Part shown: piece after piece, positions 1-8,142 of the stretch
How the letters are laid out: every line of letters starts with the position of its first letter
Numbering within the stretch: position 1 is the first letter of the stretch
Assembly (NCBI RefSeq): GCF_003325455.1
Contig: NZ_CP025198.1
Location: 434,001 to 498,000, forward strand
DNA: 64,000 bases
DNA from: Acidipropionibacterium virtanenii
GTDB lineage: Bacteria > Actinomycetota > Actinomycetes > Propionibacteriales > Propionibacteriaceae
Reading direction: 5' to 3'
The notes under the pieces: model-generated
Databases searched by the model: none
The model's input: only the letters and a program-made list of their open reading frames with translations
What the model was told of the DNA's origin: nothing
Translations under genes and position numbers: made by a program

Positions 1-2195
1 TAGATCAGCGCACTCCACACCCCTCCGGCCGAGGCGATGTGGATGCCGTCGTCGGTGTTGTGGTGGGTGTCGGCCAGATCGACGAAGAGCAGGTCCTGGA
101 AGTGCCGCACGGCGTCCCGGGGATGACCCACCTCGGCCGCCATGATCGCCTCGGCCACCGCCGACAGGCTCGAGTCCCCTGTGGTCAGCGGCTCGTAGTA
201 GTGGAAGTCGCGGGCCTTCTCGTCGGCGGCGAACTCGCTGGAGTGCAGGAGTTCCGCCAGGACGACGTCGGTCTGTTTGATCACCTGGAATCGATAGATC
301 ATCAGCGGATGATAATGCAGCAGCAGAGGGAAATCCGAGGGCGGTGTGTGGGGAAGATCCCACACCTCCTTGGTGAGGAACCGGTCGTCCTGGGGGTGTA
401 CCTGCAGCTTCTCGTCGTAGGGGATCGCCATCGCCTCGGCGGCCCGTTCCCAGAGGTCCACCTCCGAGGGGTCCAGGCCGACCCGATCGACCATCCGGGC
501 GTACCGCTCGGGTGCCTGCGCCTGGAGGGAGCGCACCGCTGCCACGGCGTCACGGAGGTTCCCGCGGGCCATGATGTTGGTGTACAGGTTGTCGTCGACG
601 ACGGTGGTGTACTCGTCGGGCCCCGTCACCCCGTGGATGTGGAAGGCCTCCTGCCCGTCGGAGCGGAAGAAGCCCAGATCGGCCCACATCCGCGCGGTCT
701 CCACCAGGATGTCGATGGCGCCGCGGGTGAGGAAATCATGGTCACCGGTGGTGCGGACGTACAGCATCAATGCGTAGGAGATATCGGCGTCGATGTGATA
801 CTGAGCCGTGCCTTGAGCGTAATTCCCCGAGGCCTCATGGCCATTGATGGTGCGCCAGGGGAAGAGCGCCCCGGTCATATTGATCTCATGGGCCCGGCGG
901 CGAGCCGCCGGCAGCATGGTGCATCGGAAGCGCAGCGCCGAGCGGGACACCTCGGGGGTGGTGTAGGAGAGGAAGGGCAGGACGTAGACCTCCCCGTCCC
1001 AGAAGTAGTGCCCCGAGTACCCGTTGCCGGTCAGGCCCTTGGCCGGGATGCCGTGCCCACCGCCGCACATCGTGGCCTGGGCGACGTGGAAGAGGTTGAA
1101 CCGGATCGCCTGCTGCAGTTCGGGCCGGCCCGCCACCTCGACGTCGCTGCGCGCCCAGAAGCCGTCGCACCAGGCGCGTTGCTCGGCCAGCAGCGTGTCG
1201 AGGCCGGCCGCCCGCGCGTCGCCGATGGTGCGCCGGCAGCGCTGGGCCAGCTCGCTGGAGGGCGAGGACCGCGACGTGTGGTAAGCGGCGTACTTGACGA
1301 TCCGCAGCGTCGAGCCCGCCCTCGCGCGGGTGCGGAACTCCCGGGAGGAGACGTCGGGGGAGACGTCCTGATACTGGCGGACCTCGTCGTCGGAGCTGAC
1401 GTCGTGGTCGACGCCGACTGCCAGCGTCATTCCCGAGGCCGCAACCCGATAGCCCAGCGAGGTGCAGGAGCCCTCGGTGCCGACATGGGTGGACTCCAGG
1501 ACGTGGGATCCCAGTTTCGAACTCTTCCGTGGATCCGGGATGTGAGACTCCAGCTCGGCCTGCAGTGGCGTGTCCAGTGCCTGGCCGCCCTCCATCGCCC
1601 CCTCGGCCAGCGCCGTCTGCGCGTCGAGGCGGTTCACCAGGGTGGAGACGACGGTGAGGTCCAGCTCGCCGTCCAAGGGGGTGATCTCGATCTCCATCAC
1701 GGCCAGGTGGGGCCGGGTGAAGCTCACCATCCGACGAGAGCTCACGCGCACCCGCACCTTCGAGGGGGCCCGCCACACGATGGTCCTGGTGAGGACTCCG
1801 GTGCGCAGATCCAGCCGCCGCTCGTACTGCTCAAGATCGGCCACCGGGAGGTGGAGCGGTTCATCCCCGGCATAGAGCCGCATGACGGTGGCGTCGGGGA
1901 CCGCGATCATCTCCTGGCCCACCCGGGCGAAGCCGTAGGCCTCCTCGGCATGGTGAATCGGGTAGGTCTCGTGGAAGCCGTTGACGTAGGTTCCCGCGGT
2001 GGCGGCGTCATATCCCTCGATCGACGTGCCGCGGATGCCGAGATATCCGTTGCCGACCGCGAAGAGGGTCTCCGCGCTGCGGGCGTTCTCCTCAGGCAGG
2101 AGTGTCTCGCGCAGCGCCCAGGGATCGATGGGGTAGCGCAGCCGGTCCAGCGGGTCATCGTTGGACCCGGCGGTGCTGGATTCGCTGGTGGTCAC
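1..2195 (-). CDS. Glycoside hydrolase family 65 phosphorylase/hydrolase, C-terminus cut by window edge
   Basis: About 731 codons are visible and the frame is still open at base 1, so the C-terminus lies outside the window. The protein reads as a GH65 enzyme (maltose, kojibiose, nigerose or trehalose phosphorylase type): an N-terminal beta-sandwich, then an (alpha/alpha)6 barrel with the segment GHYFWDGEVY near residue 393 and GVTGPDEYT near residues 520-528. The Glu of the latter is the family's general acid. I chose the GTG at 2195 because it has a strong Shine-Dalgarno (GGAAGGAGGAGTC) directly upstream. No signal peptide is seen, so it should act in the cytoplasm on an imported alpha-linked disaccharide. 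It is the last visible gene after the GH38 and GH5-like genes on the same strand. Substrate cannot be decided from sequence alone. Confidence 0.88.
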   Translation of the reverse strand, partial: MTTSESSTAGSNDDPLDRLRYPIDPWALRETLLPEENARSAETLFAVGNGYLGIRGTSIEGYDAATAGTYVNGFHETYPIHHAEEAYGFARVGQEMIAVPDATVMRLYAGDEPLHLPVADLEQYERRLDLRTGVLTRTIVWRAPSKVRVRVSSRRMVSFTRPHLAVMEIEITPLDGELDLTVVSTLVNRLDAQTALAEGAMEGGQALDTPLQAELESHIPDPRKSSKLGSHVLESTHVGTEGSCTSLGYRVAASGMTLAVGVDHDVSSDDEVRQYQDVSPDVSSREFRTRARAGSTLRIVKYAAYHTSRSSPSSELAQRCRRTIGDARAAGLDTLLAEQRAWCDGFWARSDVEVAGRPELQQAIRFNLFHVAQATMCGGGHGIPAKGLTGNGYSGHYFWDGEVYVLPFLSYTTPEVSRSALRFRCTMLPAARRRAHEINMTGALFPWRTINGHEASGNYAQGTAQYHIDADISYALMLYVRTTGDHDFLTRGAIDILVETARMWADLGFFRSDGQEAFHIHGVTGPDEYTTVVDDNLYTNIMARGNLRDAVAAVRSLQAQAPERYARMVDRVGLDPSEVDLWERAAEAMAIPYDEKLQVHPQDDRFLTKEVWDLPHTPPSDFPLLLHYHPLMIYRFQVIKQTDVVLAELLHSSEFAADEKARDFHYYEPLTTGDSSLSAVAEAIMAAEVGHPRDAVRHFQDLLFVDLADTHHNTDDGIHIASAGGVWSALI

Positions 2196-2310
2196 GACTC
2201 CTCCTTCCGGCGCCGTCGGGCCTCGGCGCCCTGTCCCCATCCTGCTCCCTTATCCTGCTCCCTTCCCGGACCGACGCCGCGGTCATCACGGCGCCCTGAG
2301 TTCCGGCGAA

Positions 2311-2368
2311 GCGCCAGAGTCTGCACGGCGCGCCAGGTATTTCAGGCGCTGCGTTCACACTCTGGCGC
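2311..2368 (-). terminator. Inverted repeat between the GH5-like and GH65 genes
   Basis: GCGCCAGAGT at 2311-2320 pairs exactly with ACTCTGGCGC at 2359-2368, extendable by a few more pairs, around a 38-nt GC-rich loop. It lies just after the stop of the upstream minus-strand gene and before the GH65 ribosome site. It may be an attenuating hairpin or terminator inside the cluster. There is no T-tract. Confidence 0.4.
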
Positions 2369-2392
2369 GACGTGGAAGTGCCGGACGGGAGG

Positions 2393-3574
2393 TCAGACGA
2401 GCCGCAGGTCCGGGGGACGCCCGGTGGCCAGAGCCTCATCGACCCAGGTGGTGAAGAGATCCCCGTGCGGGGAGCACACCGATCGTCCGGCTCCGGTGGA
2501 ACGGTCCGCGGAGAACTCCAGGGCCTCGGACGCCAGGATGGTGGGGGCCGGTGCCTGGCCCCGGAGGTCGGGGATCGACTCGGCCAGCTGGAGGGCCTCC
2601 GGTTTCGCGACGCCGTCGTTGGTGAACAGACCGAGGCTGTACTCCAGGGACGGGAAGTCTGCCAGGTCGGGGGAGACGTCGTGAGAGCACCACCAGGTGA
2701 CGGCCTCCAGACCCGGGGTGTCACGGATCGCATCCATCGTGCCGGCCACGAATCCGGCTGCGTCCTCGTCGGGGACGCAGCTGCGCGGAGCGCCGATCTC
2801 CTGCAGCCACAGAGGCCTCGCGGGATCGGTGCTCCAGGCCCGGGCGAGCTCGAGCAGATAGCGGGGAAAGAGCGCCAGGGCCGGGTGCCGGGCCCCGAAA
2901 CGAGGCCCCACCTGCCCGAACACCCAGGAGTGGACGGTGGTGGCGTCTCCCCGGGTCACCGCGTGGTTCGGCGTGAAGGGGTGCTGGTCTGCGAACCACA
3001 GGTCGTCGTCGAAGCCGAAGAAGCGTCGGCCCTCGGGCCAGGCGTCCGCCAGGGCCCCCATCACGGCGTCGAACCACGCGTCGGCCCCGGCGGGCGTGCA
3101 CGGGCTGGCCGACGGATGGGAGTGGCCGGGAGTCGAGGCGGCGAACTGCGGAAGCTCATTGCCCAACGTGATCCCTTTGACGTTCGGCTCCTCTCGCAGC
3201 CGGTCTGCCAGGGCGGTCACCAGGGCCGCCTCGCCCTCGACGACACTGGGATCGGTGAACAGATTGGCCCGGTGCCAGGTGACCACCCAGGAGGGCAGGA
3301 AGTCGAAGCTCGACAGGTGGCCGTTGATGGCGTCGACGCTGGCCTCGAGGTCGAACTCGCCGGCGATCCGGCAGACGGTCGCCACATCCTCGAGCCCGCG
3401 GGGCCGGATGAGGGTGCGGTTGGGCTGGAGGAGCGGCCACAGCGGGAAGATCCTGACGTGATCCAGGCCGAGGTCCGCGATGTTCTCGAGGTCCCGGCGG
3501 ATCGCGTCCGGGTCCAGATCCAGCCAGGAGTGGAACCAGCCCTGGCTCGGTGTGTAGTTGACGCCGACTCTCAT
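2393..3574 (-). CDS. Clan GH-A glycoside hydrolase, GH5_18-like (probable beta-mannosidase)
   Basis: 393 aa, no signal peptide, so intracellular. It is a single TIM barrel starting MRVGVNYTPS. The predicted acid/base is E140 in ITLGNE and the predicted nucleophile is E259 in WLQEIG, the usual clan GH-A spacing. The stretches HVRIFPLWPLLQPNR and GHLSSFDFLPSW recall GH5 subfamily 18, whose bifidobacterial members cleave the Man-beta-1,4-GlcNAc core left from N-glycans; this subfamily call is from memory. The start at 3574 has AGGAGGTG upstream and lies 12 bp after the stop of the GH38 alpha-mannosidase gene, so the two are almost certainly co-transcribed. Together they would strip alpha-linked and then beta-linked mannose. 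A different beta-mannoside or beta-glucoside substrate is possible. Confidence 0.8.
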   Translation of the reverse strand: MRVGVNYTPSQGWFHSWLDLDPDAIRRDLENIADLGLDHVRIFPLWPLLQPNRTLIRPRGLEDVATVCRIAGEFDLEASVDAINGHLSSFDFLPSWVVTWHRANLFTDPSVVEGEAALVTALADRLREEPNVKGITLGNELPQFAASTPGHSHPSASPCTPAGADAWFDAVMGALADAWPEGRRFFGFDDDLWFADQHPFTPNHAVTRGDATTVHSWVFGQVGPRFGARHPALALFPRYLLELARAWSTDPARPLWLQEIGAPRSCVPDEDAAGFVAGTMDAIRDTPGLEAVTWWCSHDVSPDLADFPSLEYSLGLFTNDGVAKPEALQLAESIPDLRGQAPAPTILASEALEFSADRSTGAGRSVCSPHGDLFTTWVDEALATGRPPDLRLV

Positions 3575-3586
3575 GGGTTCAGCCTG

Positions 3587-6500
3587 TCACCTCCTGAAGC
3601 GGATCGTGGCGACCTGGAAGGGTCGCAGCGCGATTTCCACCCTGCCGTCGTCCAGGGGCCGCGTGACGGCGGTGGGCCTCACCCGGGCGTCCGGGTTGCC
3701 CGCCAGAGGCTCCTCCAGGAGGTCGGTCTCCACGGCGTCGGCGGCCTCGAAGGACGGGCTGAGCGTGGCCGAGGCCCGCGTGCCGAAGGGTTCGTAGATG
3801 CGGACCACCACGTCCCCGGAACCGTCCTCGGCCAGTTTCACGGCCTCCACGGCGACATCGCCTGCGACCCGGATGAGTGGTTCGACCGGGCAGCCTGGAA
3901 CGATCCGGGCCGGCAGGTTGGCCGCATACCCGTCGGCCACCGCTTCCCGGATCCCGGCGCCGGGACGGATGGTGAAGGCGAAGTCGTGCTCCCCGTCGTC
4001 GGCTCGTGGATCGGGGTACCGGGCGCCCTTGAGCAGGGAGGCCCGGACCGTGGAGAAGGTTCCGCCGCCGGGCCGTTCGTGGCGGTCGACCGACCAGCCG
4101 TAGGTCTGGGCGTTCGCGATCGCCACCCCGAAGCCGGGCTCGCCGACGTGGACCCACCGGTGGGCGTGCACCTCGAACCGGTAGGCGTCCCAGGAGGTGT
4201 TGGTGTGAGTGGGTCGGGAGATGTGGCCCATCTCGATCTCATAGCTGGCGTGATCGGTGTGGACGTCGACAGGCCAGGACAGTTTCAGCAGGGCGTCGCG
4301 CTCATGCCAGTCGACGTGGATGCGGCAGCCCAGGCGCGGGTCGCCGGGGCGCACGGTGAGGGCGAGGGTTGCCGCGGAGTGCTCGAACTGCGTGACGGCG
4401 CTGATCTGCACCGAGCCGTCATCGCGTCGCGTCGCGCCGGCGGGCCCGAGGTCCCCTCGAACCGTCGTGTCGAGGGCGAAGATGTCGATGTCCCAGCCGT
4501 CCCACTGGTTGGGGAGATCGGGATGCAGCTCGAGGGTGTTGCCGAGGGCACCGGGAGGCACGACGTCACGTCCGGATGCGTGATCGACAAGGCTCAGCAC
4601 CCGGCCCTGTGAGTCGACGGCGAGCCGGATGAGCCCGTTGCCGACGACGAACCCGCCCTCTGGACCGTCCATCAGTGTCACCTCGTCGCGGGTGGGCGCC
4701 AGGACGGCCGCGCCCATCGGCGTCGTCGCCGTATCGGCCCTGGCCACCGGGGAGGCGTCGAAGACCACCTCGGAGACTCCCTCGTCCTCGGCCCGTGAAC
4801 CGGATCCGGCGAGCAGGCTCTGCGCGCCGTCGACAAGCGAGTCGAGTTCTCCGCTGATCGCGGCGTGGGCGGCGATGACCTCCCGGTACACCCAGGCGAT
4901 CGCGGTGCCCGGCAGGATGTCGTGGAACTGGTAGAGGCAGACCTCGCGCCAGATCTCGGCCAGCCGCTCGCCGGGATAGTCCATCAGCCCGCGCACCGCG
5001 GCGGTGGCGCACCACAGCTCGGCCTGGCGCAGCAGGTGCTCATTGCGGCGGTTGGCGGCCTTGACCCGGGCCTGATTGGTGAAGGTGCCCCTGTGCAGCT
5101 CCAGATACAGCTCCCCGGCCCACACCGACGGGTCCTCGTGCTCGGCCTCGGCCCGGGCGAAGAAGGCCTGAGGCGTCTCGATCTGCACCTTCGGGGACCC
5201 GTCGAGATCGGTGGTCCGGGCGGCCTGGGCGAGCATCTCGCGGGTGGGCCCGCCGCCCCCGTCGCCGTAGCCGAAGAGCAGCAGCGAGGTGTTCGACCGG
5301 CCCTTGTCGGCGAAGTTGGAGCGGGCGTGCTCCAGGTCGTGGGCCGAAAGGTCGGAGCCGTAGGTGTCGGCGGGCGGGAAGTGGGTGAAGATCCGGGTGC
5401 CGTCGATGCCCTCCCACACGAAGGAGTGGTGGGGGAAGCGGTCCACCTGGTTCCAGGAGATCTTCTGGGTGAGGAACCAGCGAGCTCCGGCGAGTCTCGC
5501 CAGCTGGGGCAGCGCCCCGGAATAGCCGAAGGAGTCCGGCAGCCACACTTCCTCGCATTGTCGGCCGGTGTTCTCGATGAACCACCGCTGCCCGTACAGC
5601 AGCTGGCGGCACATCGCCTCGCCGCCGGGCAGATTGGCGTCCGACTCCACCCACATGCCCCCGACCGGGACGACGTTTCCTGTCCTCACGGCGTCCAGAA
5701 GCCGTGCGAAGAGATCGGGATGGTCGGCCTGCAGCCAGGCCCAGTGCTGGGCGGCGGGAAAGGCGAAGATGTGCTCGGGGTGGCGGCCGATGAGGTTGAG
5801 CTGGTTGGCGACGGTGCGGGCCACCTTGCGGCGGGTCTCGCGCAGTGGCCACAGCCATGCGGAGTCGATGTGGGCGTGGCCGACGGCGCCCATGACCTGC
5901 GCGGATGCCGTGGCCGGGCGGGCCAGCACCGGGGTCAGCCGGGCTCGAGCGGCGGCAGCGGTGCCCGGCACATCCCACAGGTCCAGGCGATCCATGGCCC
6001 GGTCCAGTGCGCGGCGGATCTCCCAGGCCCGCTCCGAGTCGTCGGACAGTTCGCGGGCCAGCCCGAACAGGGTGGAGACGTCGGCGGTCAGCTCGCGCAC
6101 CTCGTCGTGGACGAGCACCAGGTCGGCCCGGCGCAGCCGGTAGTAAGGGAAATGGGAGGCGGTGAGCTTGTCGCCGTCGTCGGTGGGCTGGAAGGGCGGG
6201 GAGCCCAGCAGAACGGGGTTGGACGCCGCCTCCACGTACACCTCGATGCGGCCCTCGGCGTCGGGCTCGACGGGGATCCAGGTGTTGCGAGGGTTGAGGC
6301 CCTTGATGACCGACCCGTCGGAGCGGAACACCAGACCCTCGCACTGGAATCCTGGGGAGTCGTACTCGCCGCCCAGATCGAGAATCAGCTCCAGGTGTTC
6401 GTCCCGTACCTCTGGCGGCACCGTCCCCCGCAACCGCAGCCAGGTCGTCCCCCAAGGAGGACCCCACGGCGCGCCGATCTCGATCGGTTCGTAGTTGAGC

Positions 6501-6700
6501 GACAGCCCTTCGACCGGTGGGACAGGCTCTCCCTGGCCGATGACGCCGGGCCTGGCCGACGGGTCCGGGCTGTCCGCGGCGTCGGTCACCGGTGCCGCCG
6601 CCACCTCCACCGCGGACACGACGGAGGTCTCGGCGGGACGGATCTTCTCGGCCAGATGGCGTCGCACCCGGGCGTCGAGAACGACTGCGCTGTCATGCAT
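3587..6700 (-). CDS. Alpha-mannosidase, glycoside hydrolase family 38
   Basis: 1037 aa, the usual length for cytosolic class II (MAN2C1/MngB-like) alpha-mannosidases. An N-terminal beta-rich ancillary domain is followed by the catalytic barrel. HAHIDSAWLWP (residues 275-285) supplies the zinc-binding His and Asp. WLPDSFGYSG contains the predicted nucleophile D389. A helical middle region with YQFHDILPG and a large C-terminal beta domain follow. No signal peptide, so it should act on imported mannosides. It is the first gene of the minus-strand mannoside cluster. Upstream of the ATG there is no clear Shine-Dalgarno, but CAGGCT sits six bases before it, a possible -10 for a leaderless message. 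Confidence 0.95.
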   Translation of the reverse strand: MHDSAVVLDARVRRHLAEKIRPAETSVVSAVEVAAAPVTDAADSPDPSARPGVIGQGEPVPPVEGLSLNYEPIEIGAPWGPPWGTTWLRLRGTVPPEVRDEHLELILDLGGEYDSPGFQCEGLVFRSDGSVIKGLNPRNTWIPVEPDAEGRIEVYVEAASNPVLLGSPPFQPTDDGDKLTASHFPYYRLRRADLVLVHDEVRELTADVSTLFGLARELSDDSERAWEIRRALDRAMDRLDLWDVPGTAAAARARLTPVLARPATASAQVMGAVGHAHIDSAWLWPLRETRRKVARTVANQLNLIGRHPEHIFAFPAAQHWAWLQADHPDLFARLLDAVRTGNVVPVGGMWVESDANLPGGEAMCRQLLYGQRWFIENTGRQCEEVWLPDSFGYSGALPQLARLAGARWFLTQKISWNQVDRFPHHSFVWEGIDGTRIFTHFPPADTYGSDLSAHDLEHARSNFADKGRSNTSLLLFGYGDGGGGPTREMLAQAARTTDLDGSPKVQIETPQAFFARAEAEHEDPSVWAGELYLELHRGTFTNQARVKAANRRNEHLLRQAELWCATAAVRGLMDYPGERLAEIWREVCLYQFHDILPGTAIAWVYREVIAAHAAISGELDSLVDGAQSLLAGSGSRAEDEGVSEVVFDASPVARADTATTPMGAAVLAPTRDEVTLMDGPEGGFVVGNGLIRLAVDSQGRVLSLVDHASGRDVVPPGALGNTLELHPDLPNQWDGWDIDIFALDTTVRGDLGPAGATRRDDGSVQISAVTQFEHSAATLALTVRPGDPRLGCRIHVDWHERDALLKLSWPVDVHTDHASYEIEMGHISRPTHTNTSWDAYRFEVHAHRWVHVGEPGFGVAIANAQTYGWSVDRHERPGGGTFSTVRASLLKGARYPDPRADDGEHDFAFTIRPGAGIREAVADGYAANLPARIVPGCPVEPLIRVAGDVAVEAVKLAEDGSGDVVVRIYEPFGTRASATLSPSFEAADAVETDLLEEPLAGNPDARVRPTAVTRPLDDGRVEIALRPFQVATIRFRR

Positions 6701-6775
6701 GGAATCAGCCTGTCACGCTGGCTCCGCGTGATGAGTTCCGGCACCGGCCCAGGATCGGTCAGGCACAGGCGATAA

Positions 6776-6819
6776 ACCATGTAATTCCCTCAGTTAGCGG
6801 TGGAATTACATGGTATTGT
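6776..6819 (+). promoter_or_regulatory. Inverted repeat overlapping the promoter of the AAA ATPase gene
   Basis: ACCATGTAATTCC (6776-6788) and GGAATTACATGGT (6802-6814) are perfect 13-bp inverted arms around a 13-nt spacer. The right arm abuts TATTGT (6814-6819), a good -10 hexamer exactly 6 nt before the ATG at 6826. This fits a leaderless transcript under an operator occupying the -35/-10 region. The AT-rich arms stand out from the GC-rich surroundings. Confidence 0.6.
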
Positions 6820-6825
6820 TGCGGT

Positions 6826-7980
6826 ATGATCTTTCGGGCTCAGGCTGAGGCCGGGCTCCACGAGGCGCTGAGACGAAGCCCGGTGGTGCTCATCGTCGGA
6901 GCGCGGCAAGTGGGCAAGACGACGCTCGCACGGACGGTCGTCCCAAGGGGTGGTGAGAACTACTTCGATCTGGAGGACCCGGTTGATCTCGCCCGGCTGT
7001 CCGAGCCCATGCTCGCACTCGCGTCGTTGCGGGGGGTCGTCGTCATCGATGAGGTCCAGCGGCATCCGGATCTTTTCCCGGTGCTCCGCGTCCTGGCCGA
7101 TAGGGAGGGCCGGCCTGCGACCTTCCTCGTGCTGGGTAGCGCCTCGCCCGAGGCCCTGCGCCAGTCGAGCGAGTCGCTGGCGGGAAGAGTTGAGGTTCTC
7201 GAGCTGCAGGGCCTCGGAGCCGCGGACCTTGATGACGGCATCGATCGGGTGTGGCTTCGCGGCGGGTATCCGCGGGCGGTACTGGCGGACAGTGATGCTG
7301 ATGCGACACGGTGGCTCCGGTCCTACATACGAACGCTGGCGACCCGGGATCTGCGTGAGTTCGGGCTCTCGTTGCCGGCAGCGACGGTCGAGCGGTTCCT
7401 GATGCTCGTCGCTCACCACCAGGCGAATCTGTGGAATGCCGCCACGGTGGCCCGGGCTCTCAAGATCGGTGAGAGCACGGTGCGGCGATATCTCGATGGT
7501 CTGACCGATGCGATGCTTGTCAGACAGCTTCAGCCCTGGCATGCGAACGAAGGTAAGCGGCTCGTCCGTCGTCCCAAGGTGTTCTACCGGGACACGGGGC
7601 TGCTTCACGCGCTCTGGGGCGTGTCCACCCGCGAAGCGCTCATGAAGCACTTCGGGATCGGTGCGTCATGGGAGTCCTACGTCATCGACGAGATTTTACG
7701 GAGAAGCCCCGACGCGCGGCACTACTTCTGGCGGACGAGCAACGGGGCCGAGCTCGACCTAGTTCTCGAGGAGCCCTCGGGGCGGCGCATCGGGTTCGAG
7801 ATCAAACGCGCCGACGCGCCGCGCATCACGCCATCGGTGCGGGCGGCGCTCGATGATCCCCAGCTGAAACTGGATCGGGCCGCCGTCGTCTACCCCGGAT
7901 CCACGCGCTATCGCCTCGCCGACAGGCTGGAGGTTGTCCCGCTGAGTGATCTGCTGCACGCGACGACGATTGGCCGCTGA
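6826..7980 (+). CDS. AAA_14/DUF4143-type ATP-binding protein
   Basis: 384 aa. Walker A is GARQVGKT (25-32) and Walker B is VVVIDEVQ with D75/E76; a sensor-like GSAS follows. The middle region carries a winged-helix-like segment (ATVARALKIGESTVRRYLDGL). The C-terminal DUF4143 part is nuclease-like in appearance (GAELDLVLEE... IGFEIKRAD: a D-ExK pattern as in PD-(D/E)xK folds). Proteins of this architecture are common and sporadically distributed in bacteria, with no settled function. The ATG at 6826 is preferred over upstream in-frame starts because those lie inside the GH38 gene on the other strand and because a -10 hexamer sits 6 nt before it. It stands alone between two unrelated minus-strand operons, and its base composition looks slightly less GC-rich, so it may be an acquired gene. 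Confidence 0.85.
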   Translation: MIFRAQAEAGLHEALRRSPVVLIVGARQVGKTTLARTVVPRGGENYFDLEDPVDLARLSEPMLALASLRGVVVIDEVQRHPDLFPVLRVLADREGRPATFLVLGSASPEALRQSSESLAGRVEVLELQGLGAADLDDGIDRVWLRGGYPRAVLADSDADATRWLRSYIRTLATRDLREFGLSLPAATVERFLMLVAHHQANLWNAATVARALKIGESTVRRYLDGLTDAMLVRQLQPWHANEGKRLVRRPKVFYRDTGLLHALWGVSTREALMKHFGIGASWESYVIDEILRRSPDARHYFWRTSNGAELDLVLEEPSGRRIGFEIKRADAPRITPSVRAALDDPQLKLDRAAVVYPGSTRYRLADRLEVVPLSDLLHATTIGR

Positions 7981-8081
7981 GCTCTGCCGCCACAGCGGCG
8001 CCGGCCGCACTATCCACTCCTCGGCCGTTGTGGCAGAACTCATCGCCATCGGCGGTGGGATCGTCCTGAACCCGGACACGG

Positions 8082-8127
8082 GACGGCCGCCGCATGGGAA
8101 TATTCACGCGGCCGTGTGGTGGCCGTC
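8082..8127. terminator. Hairpin between convergent ATPase and radical SAM genes
   Basis: GACGGCC (8082-8088) pairs with GGCCGTC (8121-8127), and inside it GGCCGC can pair with GCGGCC. It is placed to end both convergent transcripts. There is no T-tract, so this is a weak call. Confidence 0.35.
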
Positions 8128-8142
8128 TTCAGGGAGAGGACC

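Noticed and set aside
39-2684. Long plus-strand open frame opposite the GH65 and GH5-like genes
   Set aside because: It is the complement of two well-supported glycosidase genes. High GC leaves long open antisense frames, and its protein has no recognisable motif.
2372-4612. 746-codon plus-strand open frame opposite GH5/GH38
   Set aside because: Gly/Val/Arg-rich composition typical of antisense frames; GH38 motifs on the other strand are decisive.
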